Below, in pieces: positions 42,185 to 49,621 of a stretch of 64,000 nt of DNA (position 1 is the first letter of the stretch; each line of letters starts with the position of its first letter). Under the pieces are notes generated by a model. It did not search any database. It was given only the letters and a program-made list of their open reading frames with translations, and was not told where the DNA came from. Source of the stretch: Streptomyces phaeolivaceus (GTDB lineage: Bacteria > Actinomycetota > Actinomycetes > Streptomycetales > Streptomycetaceae). The stretch covers positions 1,984,001 to 2,048,000 of the forward strand of contig NZ_CP045096.1 in assembly GCF_009184865.1 (NCBI RefSeq). The letters are read 5' to 3'. The translations under genes were made by a program, and so were the position numbers.

Positions 42185-43777
42185 TCAGCCCCGTCCGTGG
42201 GCCCACGGCCAGTGGGCGTCCCGGGCGGCCTCCAGCAGCGGCACCATCCGGAAGGCCGCGTCCGAGAGGCCGCCGAAGGTGTGGCGGTCGCCCTTGCCGG
42301 AGGGGCCGTGGGCCGCCCGGTGGCCGGCGAGGTTCCAGGTGTAGACCGGCACGGCGGCCGGGACCTGCGCGGTCGGGTCGCCGTGGTGGCTGTAGGAGGC
42401 CTGCTCGTCGGTGACGATCAGCACCCGGTCGTGCCCCCGGTAGTGGCGGCGGACGGCCTCGGTGGTGTCGGTGCCGCCCAGGTCGCCGAACCGCTCGATG
42501 ATCTTCAGCACGGACTCGCCCGCGCCGAACCGCACCACCCGGCTCGTGCTCCCGAACTCGACGAGATCCGCGTCCGCCGCCCGCAGCGCGAGCGCCGAGC
42601 CGAAGATCGCCGCCGCGTCCGCGTAGCTGAGCTGCGAGCGGTCGGTCAGATGCGAGCAGAACATCGAGCCCGAGCGGTCGACCAGGACCAGGGTCCGGCC
42701 GGGCAGCGCGGGCACATTGGCCAGCGAGTGGCCGAGCGCCCGCTCCAGCGGGTACGCCCAGCGCAGCGAGGGCGCGTGGCGGTACGCCGAGAGGTAGCGG
42801 AACGGGAACTGCCGCGACCGCGCGACCTCCGCCGGATCGCTGATCCGTGCCGCCACCTGCGTGGCGACCTCGTCGGAGACACCCGCCCGGTCGAAGTTGC
42901 CCAGGTTCCTGGTCAGGGCCATGACACCCATGGACGGGATGACGGCCTCCCACGCCGCCTTGTCCATCGGTCCCCGCAGCCAGCCCGCGAGCGCCTCCCA
43001 GGTGATGCCCGCGTCCGCGAGGCGCCGGGCGCCGCCCGCACCGGTGACGACCTTGCGCCGCTTGGCGGGCCGCAGCTCCATCAGGTCGCGATGGGCCGCG
43101 AGCACGGGCAGCGACCGGGGTACGACGGCCGTGTCCGGGTTGTGGCGCCGGTCGAGGGCGTACTGGAACAGGTCGCCCTGCCACGGCTTGTCCGGGTCCG
43201 GCGCCGCGTGCACCAGGTTCAGGATGTCGCCGAAGCGGTAGCCCTTGGACGGGGTGTCGTACTTCAGCAGCGACCTGGGGGTGTAGAGGCGTCGTACGGC
43301 GTCGGCGACGCCCCGCTTCACCGGCTTGGGGAGGGTGCGGCCGTAGCGCGAGGTCCAGTAGGCGAGCAGTTCACCGGGCTCGTCCGGGCGCCGCAGCACC
43401 GAGTCGACGACCTGGCGGTTGGTGGGCCCGTCGGTGACGCCCGCGTCGAGGCGCGCCTTCACATACTCGGCGGCGCCCACGATCGAGGCGGTACGGAGGT
43501 TGCCCTCGCCGCGCAGCCAGCCGAGCAGGCCGGCCGTCCACGCCGGGTCGGTGACGGCGAGCCGGCGCACGAGTGCGGCGAACCGGCCGTCCCGGTCCTC
43601 GCCGCTCTCGTAGAAGGTCTTCTGCGCGACGAAGTTGGCGAGGGAGAGCAGGAACAGTTCCGAGCGCTCGTCCCGCTCACGGCCTCGGCCGCCCTCGTGG
43701 GTACGGAGCACACGCCCCGTCGAGGTGACCCGCGAGGTGGGCTGTGCCTTGCCTGCCTTCGTGTTGAATCGCGCCAT
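42185..43777 (-). CDS. rsr: Ro60/TROVE-domain RNA-binding protein
   Basis: A 530-residue bacterial Ro60 orthologue. The TROVE HEAT-repeat ring spans about residues 20-340, with the typical RDGRFAALVRRLAVTDP and RNLGNFDRAGV segments. A C-terminal von Willebrand A domain starts at RTLVLVDRSGSMF, with MIDAS residues D367, S369 and S371. In other bacteria such proteins bind Y RNAs and, with exonucleases such as PNPase, take part in rRNA maturation and RNA decay after stress. The ATG follows GGGGGA by about 7 bases. Two Y-RNA-like transcripts lie directly upstream on the same strand, the nearer ending 43 bases before the start codon. Confidence 0.93.
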   Translation of the reverse strand: MARFNTKAGKAQPTSRVTSTGRVLRTHEGGRGRERDERSELFLLSLANFVAQKTFYESGEDRDGRFAALVRRLAVTDPAWTAGLLGWLRGEGNLRTASIVGAAEYVKARLDAGVTDGPTNRQVVDSVLRRPDEPGELLAYWTSRYGRTLPKPVKRGVADAVRRLYTPRSLLKYDTPSKGYRFGDILNLVHAAPDPDKPWQGDLFQYALDRRHNPDTAVVPRSLPVLAAHRDLMELRPAKRRKVVTGAGGARRLADAGITWEALAGWLRGPMDKAAWEAVIPSMGVMALTRNLGNFDRAGVSDEVATQVAARISDPAEVARSRQFPFRYLSAYRHAPSLRWAYPLERALGHSLANVPALPGRTLVLVDRSGSMFCSHLTDRSQLSYADAAAIFGSALALRAADADLVEFGSTSRVVRFGAGESVLKIIERFGDLGGTDTTEAVRRHYRGHDRVLIVTDEQASYSHHGDPTAQVPAAVPVYTWNLAGHRAAHGPSGKGDRHTFGGLSDAAFRMVPLLEAARDAHWPWAHGRG

Positions 43778-43819
43778 GACGAATTCCCCCGAATTCCGTT
43801 TCCGGTTTCCGTGTTCGGG

Positions 43820-44010
43820 GGGAGGCGCGGCAAAAGGAAGGTGCCCGAGGTCGAATTCGGCGGCGGTGCTCATAACTGGCGCGTCTTCCGTTCCGCCACA
43901 CCGACCCTGGGTCGATGACGGGATTCGAACCCGCATGAGGAGTCACCCCCACCAGTTCCCGAAGTATCCGCTGCCTGCGCACCGGGCACCCACCATCTGC
44001 CGCGCCTCCC
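43820..44010 (-). ncRNA. Y-RNA-like RNA B with permuted tRNA-Leu-like module
   Basis: Read on the minus strand, a 13-base perfect outer stem closes the RNA (43998-44010 with 43820-43832). It is followed by an internal loop and an 8-base stem GGTGCCCG/CGGGCACC (43983-43990 with 43840-43847), then a helix GGC-a-GCGG / CCGC-c-GCC (43968-43975 with 43859-43866). The core is a tRNA in circular order: stem AACTGG (43952-43957), a long variable-arm-like segment, T arm GCGGG-TTCGAAT-CCCGT (43918-43934), acceptor-like hairpin CATCGAC/GTCGGTG with a 5-base loop (43899-43917), a D arm GGCGGAACGGAAGACGCGCC as in tRNA-Leu, then CCAGTT (43874-43879) closing the anticodon-like stem. This is the architecture expected of Ro60-associated YrlA RNAs. 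Confidence 0.75.
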
Positions 44011-44017
44011 GAGATCG

Positions 44018-44039
44018 AAAGAACGCACCGGGAGGTGCG
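44018..44039 (-). terminator. Terminator after RNA A
   Basis: Minus-strand hairpin CGCACC-TCCC-GGTGCG followed by TTCTTTC, directly after the 3' stem of RNA A and before the 5' stem of RNA B. It suggests that the two RNAs can be separate transcripts. Confidence 0.55.
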
Positions 44040-44199
44040 TGAAGCTTTGGGTGTCCAGAGATCGAATTCGGCGGAACCGACATGGCAGCTCTCACCCCTG
44101 AGCTACACCGGCGTGTTGGTGCCGGTGGCGGGACTCGAACCCGCGCACGCCCCTTAGCAGAGGAAGTAGGTCCTGCCTTCGCACCTGGACAGGCTTCAC
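44039..44199 (-). ncRNA. Y-RNA-like RNA A with permuted tRNA-like module and internal CCA
   Basis: On the minus strand the ends pair as GTGAAGC/GCTTCAC (44193-44199 with 44039-44045) and TGTCCAG/CTGGACA (44185-44191 with 44052-44058) around a C versus CCCAAA internal loop. A helix GGC-a-GGaCC / GGtTCC-GCC (44169-44177 with 44070-44078) follows. The core has, in this order, an arm with loop CTGCTA (44150-44165), T arm GCGGG-TTCGAGT-CCCGC (44128-44144), acceptor 3' strand CACCGGC, ACCA, a 4-base ACAC link, acceptor 5' strand GCCGGTG (44106-44112), then D arm GCTC-AGGGGTGA-GAGC (44088-44103). That is tRNA order rotated so that the 3' half precedes the 5' half. RNA A and RNA B share GGTGCGnAGGCAG and CCGCCGAATTCGAyCTC flanking blocks, so they are paralogues. 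Confidence 0.75.
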
Positions 44200-44236
44200 T
44201 CTAGGAGGCGCGCCGCGCGACGGGCCATTGAATTAA

Positions 44237-45760
44237 TTACCGCTTCTGCCGCTTCCACGGTCCGGTGATCGCGAGCAGGATTCCCGGGGTCTGGATGTTC
44301 GCGTAAAGGGTCCGGCCGTCGGGCGAGAAGGTGACTCCGGCGAACTCGCTGTACTCCGGGGCTTCCTCGATGCCGCCCGCTGCGGTAGCAGCCGATGTCA
44401 GCGCGAGGTCGTTGCGGGCGATCGGGTACGTACGGCCGCTGTCGGTGGCGCCGAACAGATGCGAGACGCCCTCGCCGTCCTCGGCGAGGACGATGCCGCC
44501 GTACGGGGAGACCGTGATGTTGTCGGGGCCGTCGAGGGCGCCGTCGACGGACGGGTCCGGGTTGACGCCGAGCAGGACCTTCAGGGTGAGGGTGCGGCGC
44601 TTGGGGTCGTGGAACCAGACCTGGCCGTCGTGGTGCACGGGGCTCTCGTCACGGGCGTACGAGGAGACGATGTACGCGCCGCCGTCGCCCCACCACATGC
44701 CCTCCAGCTTGCGGGCGCGGGTGATCTCGGTGTCGGTGAACTGCTTGCGCACGGCGACGGTCTTCGCGTCGCGGTCGGGGACGTCGATCCAGTCGACCCC
44801 GTACACCGTGCCGATCCTCGTGGCGCGGGAGAGGTCGTCGACGAACCGGCCGCCGGAGTCGTAGCAGCGAGGGGCCTGGAGGACGCCCGCGTCGTCGGCG
44901 AGGGTACGGAAGCGGCCGGGGCCGTGGGTGAAGCCCTTGGGCGGGGTCCAGCGGAAGAAGAGGCCGTTGGGGGCCGCCGCGTCCTCGGTGAGGTAGGCGT
45001 GGCCGCGCCTGGGGTCGATGACGACGGCCTCGTGGTCGTAGCGGCCGAAGAACTTCAGCGGCTTCGGGGCGCGGTTGGCGCGGCGGTCGCAGGGGTCGAC
45101 CTCGAAGACGTAGCCGTGGTCCTTGGTCATGCCGTTGACGCCGGCCCGGTCGGAGTTCTCCTCGCAGGTGAGCCAGGTGTTCCACGGGGTGCTGCCGCCC
45201 GCGCAGTTGGTGGAGGTGCCGGCGATGCCGACCCACTCGGCGACGCGTCCGTCGGGGCGGACCTCGACCACCGTGCAGCCGCCGGCCGCGGCGGGGTCGT
45301 AGACGAGGCCCTCGGTGAGCGGCACCGGGAACTCCCAGTTGGCCCGGGGGCCCTTCAGCTCATGGTTGTTGACGAGGAGGGTGGTGCCCCGGGGGCCGGG
45401 GAAGGCGGCGGTGCCGTCGTGCTTGCCCGGGGTGAACTCGCCCGACTCCAGCTTCGTCTTCCCGCTGTGGGTGATGATCCGGTACTTGAATCCGGCGGGC
45501 AGCGCCAGGATGCCCTTGGGGTCCGGCAGGAGCGGGCCGTAGCCGACGCCGGCGTGGCGGTCCGCCCCGCGCTCGGTGCCGTTGCCGCCACCGCTGCCGT
45601 CGTGGGCCGCGTCGTCGGTCTCCGTGTACGCGTCGTCGTCCGAGTCCGTCGACGCGAGGGCGTTGGGCGCGGTGGCGAGTGCGCCCACGCTGCCGGCCAG
45701 CGCGACACCGGCTCCGGTGACCGCGGATCGTCTGGCGAAGTCCCTGCGGGTGAGCGGCAT
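44237..45760 (-). CDS. PhoX-family phosphatase (DUF839)
   Basis: A 507-residue Tat-exported phosphatase of the PhoX type, which uses calcium and iron to hydrolyse phosphomonoesters outside the cell. The signal peptide is TRRDFARRSAVTGAG, with cleavage near residue 36, followed by an Asp/Gly-rich spacer. Family segments are LVNNHELKGP, STNCAGGSTPWNTWLTCEEN (Cys and Glu ligands), RYDHEAVVIDP, YLTEDAAAPNGLFFRW and VSPYGGIVLAEDGEG. A PHO-box-like direct repeat lies 71-92 bases upstream of the ATG, which supports phosphate control. Confidence 0.88.
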   Translation of the reverse strand: MPLTRRDFARRSAVTGAGVALAGSVGALATAPNALASTDSDDDAYTETDDAAHDGSGGGNGTERGADRHAGVGYGPLLPDPKGILALPAGFKYRIITHSGKTKLESGEFTPGKHDGTAAFPGPRGTTLLVNNHELKGPRANWEFPVPLTEGLVYDPAAAGGCTVVEVRPDGRVAEWVGIAGTSTNCAGGSTPWNTWLTCEENSDRAGVNGMTKDHGYVFEVDPCDRRANRAPKPLKFFGRYDHEAVVIDPRRGHAYLTEDAAAPNGLFFRWTPPKGFTHGPGRFRTLADDAGVLQAPRCYDSGGRFVDDLSRATRIGTVYGVDWIDVPDRDAKTVAVRKQFTDTEITRARKLEGMWWGDGGAYIVSSYARDESPVHHDGQVWFHDPKRRTLTLKVLLGVNPDPSVDGALDGPDNITVSPYGGIVLAEDGEGVSHLFGATDSGRTYPIARNDLALTSAATAAGGIEEAPEYSEFAGVTFSPDGRTLYANIQTPGILLAITGPWKRQKR

Positions 45761-45830
45761 GCTGTCTCCTGCGTGGCGGGGGCTGACCGTGGGGGGCGGA
45801 CCCTGAGTTGTCGCGCCATACGGTCGCGCT

Positions 45831-45852
45831 CCCGCTTGAACGCCGGTTGAAC
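45831..45852 (-). promoter_or_regulatory. PHO-box-like direct repeat
   Basis: On the minus strand, GTTCAACCGGC followed directly by GTTCAAGCGGG gives two 11-base direct repeats matching the GTTCACC-type units bound by PhoP in streptomycetes. They lie upstream of the PhoX-type phosphatase gene. Confidence 0.6.
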
Positions 45853-45950
45853 GCGTGGTGGCTCGCGAGTGCCTGCGCGTGGGCGGGTGCGGGTGAGTGG
45901 GGGCGGGTGAGTGGGGGCGGGTCGCGCAGTTCCCCGCGCCCCTGAAAAGC

Positions 45951-47463
45951 CAAGGCCGTGAAGTTAGGGCTTTGGGAGCGTTGGCAAGTGCGCTCTGGTT
46001 CTATGGCTTCTTGGAACGTGGGAAGCGGAGCCCCGGTAGAACTGGCAGTCGACCAAGACAGCCGTTCACAGGACCGGAGGCTCCGCTGTCCGATCAGTGT
46101 GTCATCACGCGGGAAATCACGGTAGCCAAGGGCGTGTTCGCCCCGGGGCATCTGGGGGAACTCACCCGGATCATCCCGTTCGAGATGGTCGATGCGGTCC
46201 TTGCCGAGACCGGTGCTGTCCAGCAACGGCTGCGGAAGATTCCCGCCCGGGTGGTGGTCTACCTGCTGCTGGCCGCGGCCCTGTTCGAGGACTGCGGCTA
46301 CCTGGCCGTCTGGCGCAGGCTCACCGCCGCGCTGGAGACGATACCGGTCGTGAAGATCACCGGCGCGGGGCTCTGGGACGCCCGCAGGCGTCTGGGCGTG
46401 CGGCCCATGCGGGCCCTGTTCGATCTGCTGCGCGGGCCGGCCACGGTGATCCGCACCCGCGGCGCCCGCTTCAAGGGCCTGCTGGCCGTTGCGATCGACG
46501 GCACCTACCTCGACGTTCCCGACAGCCCGCCGCACCGGGCCCGTCTGGGCAAGGGGTCCAACCGGTTCGGAACTGCCGGCTACCCGCAGATCTGCCTGAC
46601 CGCGCTGGTGGCCTGTGGCACCCGGGCGATCCTGGATGCCGCCTTCGGACCGCGCTCCCAGGGAGAGACCGGACACGGCAGGCGGCTCATGCGCTCCCTG
46701 CACGCCGGAATGATCGTCCTGCTGGACCGGGGCTTTTCGGGCAACGCGTTCCTGACAGCCGTCGCCGCCACCGAAGCCTCCTTCCTCGCACGCATCACTG
46801 CCACCCGCAAACCTCCCGTCCTGGCCCGCTTCGGCGACGGCTCCCACCTCTCCCGCTTCGGCGCCCTCGAGGTCCGCATCATCGAATGCGAGATCACCGT
46901 CACCACCAGCCAGGGCCGCCGCACCGGGCTCTACCGGCTGGCCACCAACCTCCTGGACCACCACCGCTACCCGGCATCCGACCTGGTCAGTCTGTATCAC
47001 GAGCGGTGGGAAGTGGAGTCCGCCTACTTCGCGATCAAGAAAACGATGCTGGGCCGGCGGGTCCTGCGCTCCACCACTCCGCCCGGCATCGCCCAGGAGG
47101 TCTACGCCCTGCTGAGCGCCTACCAGGCCCTGCGGATCGCTATCGCCGACGCCACAGGGGCCACACCCGGAACAGACCCGGACCGGGCCAGCTTCAGCGT
47201 TGCCCTGCGATGCGCCCGCGACCAGATCGTCCAGGCCGCGGGCATCATCGCCGGCACCACGATCGACCTCGTCGGGACGATCGGCCGAACCGTCCTGGAA
47301 CACCTCATGCCCGCCCGCCGCCTCCGCATCAGCCCCCGCGCAGTGAAACGACCCCTGTCCCGATACGCCTACAAAAGCCTCAATATCGACCGACGCACCT
47401 ACACAGCCACCCTCAGCATCAACATCTTGACGCCGACGATCAGCCCATAACTTCACGGCCTTG
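45951..47463 (+). mobile_element. IS4-family insertion sequence, complete copy
   Basis: A 1513-base element bounded by 16-base perfect terminal inverted repeats (CAAGGCCGTGAAGTTA and complement). The 10-base sequence CCTGAAAAGC is directly repeated on both sides (45941-45950 and 47464-47473), as expected for an IS4-type target duplication. The perfect repeats suggest a recent insertion. It landed in the loop region of an extragenic palindrome. Confidence 0.9.
46086..47450 (+). CDS. IS4-family transposase
   Basis: A DDE transposase of about 454 residues. The acidic triad is in LAVAIDGTYLDVPDS, IVLLDRGFSG and YHERWEVESAYFAIKK, the last matching the Y-x2-R-x3-E-x6-K signature of IS4. The start is uncertain: homologous sequence begins around LSDQCVITREI, where the codon is CTG preceded by GGAGG at 5 bases. 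TTG codons lie further upstream inside the element, and the next GTG (46134) would trim conserved sequence. All catalytic motifs are intact, so the element may be active. Confidence 0.85.
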   Translation: MSDQCVITREITVAKGVFAPGHLGELTRIIPFEMVDAVLAETGAVQQRLRKIPARVVVYLLLAAALFEDCGYLAVWRRLTAALETIPVVKITGAGLWDARRRLGVRPMRALFDLLRGPATVIRTRGARFKGLLAVAIDGTYLDVPDSPPHRARLGKGSNRFGTAGYPQICLTALVACGTRAILDAAFGPRSQGETGHGRRLMRSLHAGMIVLLDRGFSGNAFLTAVAATEASFLARITATRKPPVLARFGDGSHLSRFGALEVRIIECEITVTTSQGRRTGLYRLATNLLDHHRYPASDLVSLYHERWEVESAYFAIKKTMLGRRVLRSTTPPGIAQEVYALLSAYQALRIAIADATGATPGTDPDRASFSVALRCARDQIVQAAGIIAGTTIDLVGTIGRTVLEHLMPARRLRISPRAVKRPLSRYAYKSLNIDRRTYTATLSINILTPTISP

Positions 47464-47575
47464 CCTGAAAAGCAGGGGCTACGCCCCGTGCTTTTCATCT
47501 CTTAGGGGCGCGGGGAACTGCGCGAGAAGCCCCACCGGACCCGCACCCGTCGACGAACGCCGCACCCCCGAGCTA

Positions 47576-49102
47576 TCAGGCGCCCGCGCCCGGCCCCATC
47601 TGAGACCGCGCCTTGAACGCCGCCTTGCGGGCCTCCTTCGCCACCCTCTTGTCGGGGTGGATCCTCCCCATCGCCTCCAGCACATCCGGCGTGGCAGGGT
47701 GCTCCACCCGCCACGCCGCCGCGAAGAACGACCCGTGCTGCGCCGCGAGCCCCTCCACCAGCGCCCGCAGCTCCGCGGAGTTCCCCTCGGCGGCGAGCTG
47801 CGCGGCCACCGTGTCGATGGTCAGCCAGAAGACCATCGCCTCGGACGGCGCGGGCACCTCCGCGGCACCCCGCTCGGTGAGCCACACCCGGGCCAGCCCG
47901 CCCAGCTCGGGGTCGTCCAGCACCTCCCGGAGCGCCGGCTCGGCCACCGCCCCCACCAGTGACAGCGCCTGCTGACAGCGCAGCCGCCGCAGCGGGGCGC
48001 CCGGGTCGGAGCCGCGCGCCGCCGCGAGCAGCTCGCGCGCCGCGTCCAGCGACTCCCGGCGCGCGAGCCACTGCTCGGTCTCGGCGTGCGCCGCCGCCGG
48101 CGGGAACCCGGCGGTGCCGTCCAGCAGCGCGTCCGCGCCCTTGTCGACGAGGTCCCCGACCGCCGGCGCGGGCACGCCCGCCTCCTGGAGCCGGGCCCGG
48201 ACGCCGTACAGCCCGAGCGGGGTGAGCCGGACCATGCCGTACCGCGTGACATCGGTGTCGTCGACCACCGGCGACCCCGACGACCCCGGCCCGCCCGCCC
48301 CCTCGGCGGCGGCCACGGCCTCCTCCGCGTCGGTCATCAGCGCCTCGTCCACGGGCTGGTACTCCACCAGCCCGATCGGCTCCAGCACCCGGAACTGGTC
48401 GTCGAGCCGCATCATCGCGTCCGAGACCTGTTCCAGTACGTCGTTGGTGGGCTCCCCCATGTCGTCCGGGACGATCATCGACGCGGCGAGCGCGGGCAGC
48501 GGCACCGGCCCGTCGGGGCCGTCCTCGCTGACGGTGAGGAGGTAGAGGTTGCCGAGCACCCCGTCGAGGAACTCCGCCTCGGCCTCGGGGTCCCAGTCCA
48601 GCTGGGAGAGGTCGATCCCGCCGCCGGAGTCCATGGCGTCGACCAGGCCGTCGAGGTCGGGCACGCTCGCGTCGGCGAGGGCGGTCTCCAGGGCGGCGAG
48701 CCAGATGCCGAGCACGTCCTGCGGGCCGCCGGAGGTGAGGAGCGCGAGATCCTCGCCCACCGCGACCGTCCCCTCCTCCTCGTCCACGATCTCGACGAGC
48801 CCGGTGTCGACGGCCACCCGCCAGGCCTCACTGGCCGAGGCAGCCGCGTCGTCGCCGCCCGAGCCGTCGAAGCCGCCGTCGCCGTCCGCTCCCTCCGCGC
48901 GCCCGCCGGTGAGCCCGAGCGCCTCGGCGGCGGCGGGCAACTGCTCCTCGACGAGTTCGCCCCCGGCGCCCACCCGGGTGTCCGGCCCGGCCCAGCGGGC
49001 GAGCCGTACGGCGCGCGCGAGCAGGGGGGTGGCGAGCGCCTCGCGCGCCAACTCCGCTTCGGGGAGGAGCCGCACCGGCGGCAGTGGCGAGCTGTCTGAC
49101 AT
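47576..49102 (-). CDS. Hypothetical protein with helical repeats
   Basis: A 508-residue Ala/Glu/Leu-rich acidic protein without signal peptide or membrane segments. The middle part (about 165-290) has two acidic stretches, and the C-terminal third (LARRESLDAARELLAAARGSDPGAPLRRLRCQQALSLVG) looks like HEAT or similar helical repeats. I do not recognise a characterised family. It resembles large hypothetical proteins common in Streptomyces. The ATG at 49102 was preferred because upstream sequence in the same frame is Arg/Pro-rich. Confidence 0.7.
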   Translation of the reverse strand: MSDSSPLPPVRLLPEAELAREALATPLLARAVRLARWAGPDTRVGAGGELVEEQLPAAAEALGLTGGRAEGADGDGGFDGSGGDDAAASASEAWRVAVDTGLVEIVDEEEGTVAVGEDLALLTSGGPQDVLGIWLAALETALADASVPDLDGLVDAMDSGGGIDLSQLDWDPEAEAEFLDGVLGNLYLLTVSEDGPDGPVPLPALAASMIVPDDMGEPTNDVLEQVSDAMMRLDDQFRVLEPIGLVEYQPVDEALMTDAEEAVAAAEGAGGPGSSGSPVVDDTDVTRYGMVRLTPLGLYGVRARLQEAGVPAPAVGDLVDKGADALLDGTAGFPPAAAHAETEQWLARRESLDAARELLAAARGSDPGAPLRRLRCQQALSLVGAVAEPALREVLDDPELGGLARVWLTERGAAEVPAPSEAMVFWLTIDTVAAQLAAEGNSAELRALVEGLAAQHGSFFAAAWRVEHPATPDVLEAMGRIHPDKRVAKEARKAAFKARSQMGPGAGA

Positions 49103-49621
49103 CGGTGGGGGTCTCCTCGGAACGACGGAACGGCGGATCGGTGGAACTGCGGAACTGCGGGACAGCTGGTGGCGGGTGGCGGGTGGCCCTCGCAAGGGGT
49201 GCCCGTGAGCGATACGCGTACGAGTACGCAGCCGCTCAGCCTAGACGGATTTGGACCCATGCCGCCCGGTTCATGTACCTGCCAGGAGTCGGGTGTGGCT
49301 GAAACCTTGACAACTGGCCTGACCAGGCAGGAGATTGACGCGCGTAGAAACTCACGGGTAGCTCTGGGGTGATTCCGGGGCCGCCCACAGACATGACCAT
49401 CGTCGTTCATCGTCGTTCAACGGCGTTCGTCGGCATTCGTCGGCATTCGTCGGCATTCGTCGGCGTCCGCCGAAGTTCACCGATTGTCCGTCGAGAAGTT
49501 CATCGGCGTCAGTCGGAGTTCTACGCGCGTCGCACCGCCCCACCGGTCGCAGGCCACCCCCACTTCTCCACCCCCGTCCACTCTCGTCCCGGCGCCCACG
49601 TACGTCCCCGGAGGGATCCCC
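49103..49621. other. Intergenic region with a 10-base tandem array (49401-49480)
   Basis: No gene is supported between the hypothetical gene and the nuclease gene. Eight consecutive 10-base units with consensus CGnC-rTTCrt run from 49401 to 49480, three of them exactly CGGCATTCGT. The first units read GTTCATC and GTTCAAC and resemble PHO-box half-sites. They end about 140 bases upstream of the nuclease start. The remaining sequence shows nothing I can name. Confidence 0.5.

Larger units (their letters stand above)
45923..47524. repeat. Long palindromic intergenic repeat interrupted by the IS
   Basis: CGCGCAGTTCCCCGCGCCCC plus T (45923-45943) is perfectly complementary to 47504-47524. With the IS removed the two arms would flank CTGAAAAGCAGGGGC...GTGCTTTTCA and form one large hairpin. 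Single arms of the same family occur at 16137-16158 and 26817-26836. Confidence 0.7.

Noticed and set aside
43918..44144. Two ordinary tRNA genes on the minus strand, suggested by GGTTCGAATCC-type T arms
   Set aside because: Each T arm is followed, not preceded, by its acceptor 5' strand and D arm, and both units are enclosed by long Y-RNA-type stems. They do not form normal linear tRNA genes.
49401..49480. CRISPR array
   Set aside because: Units are 10 bases in direct tandem with no spacers, and no cas genes are present.
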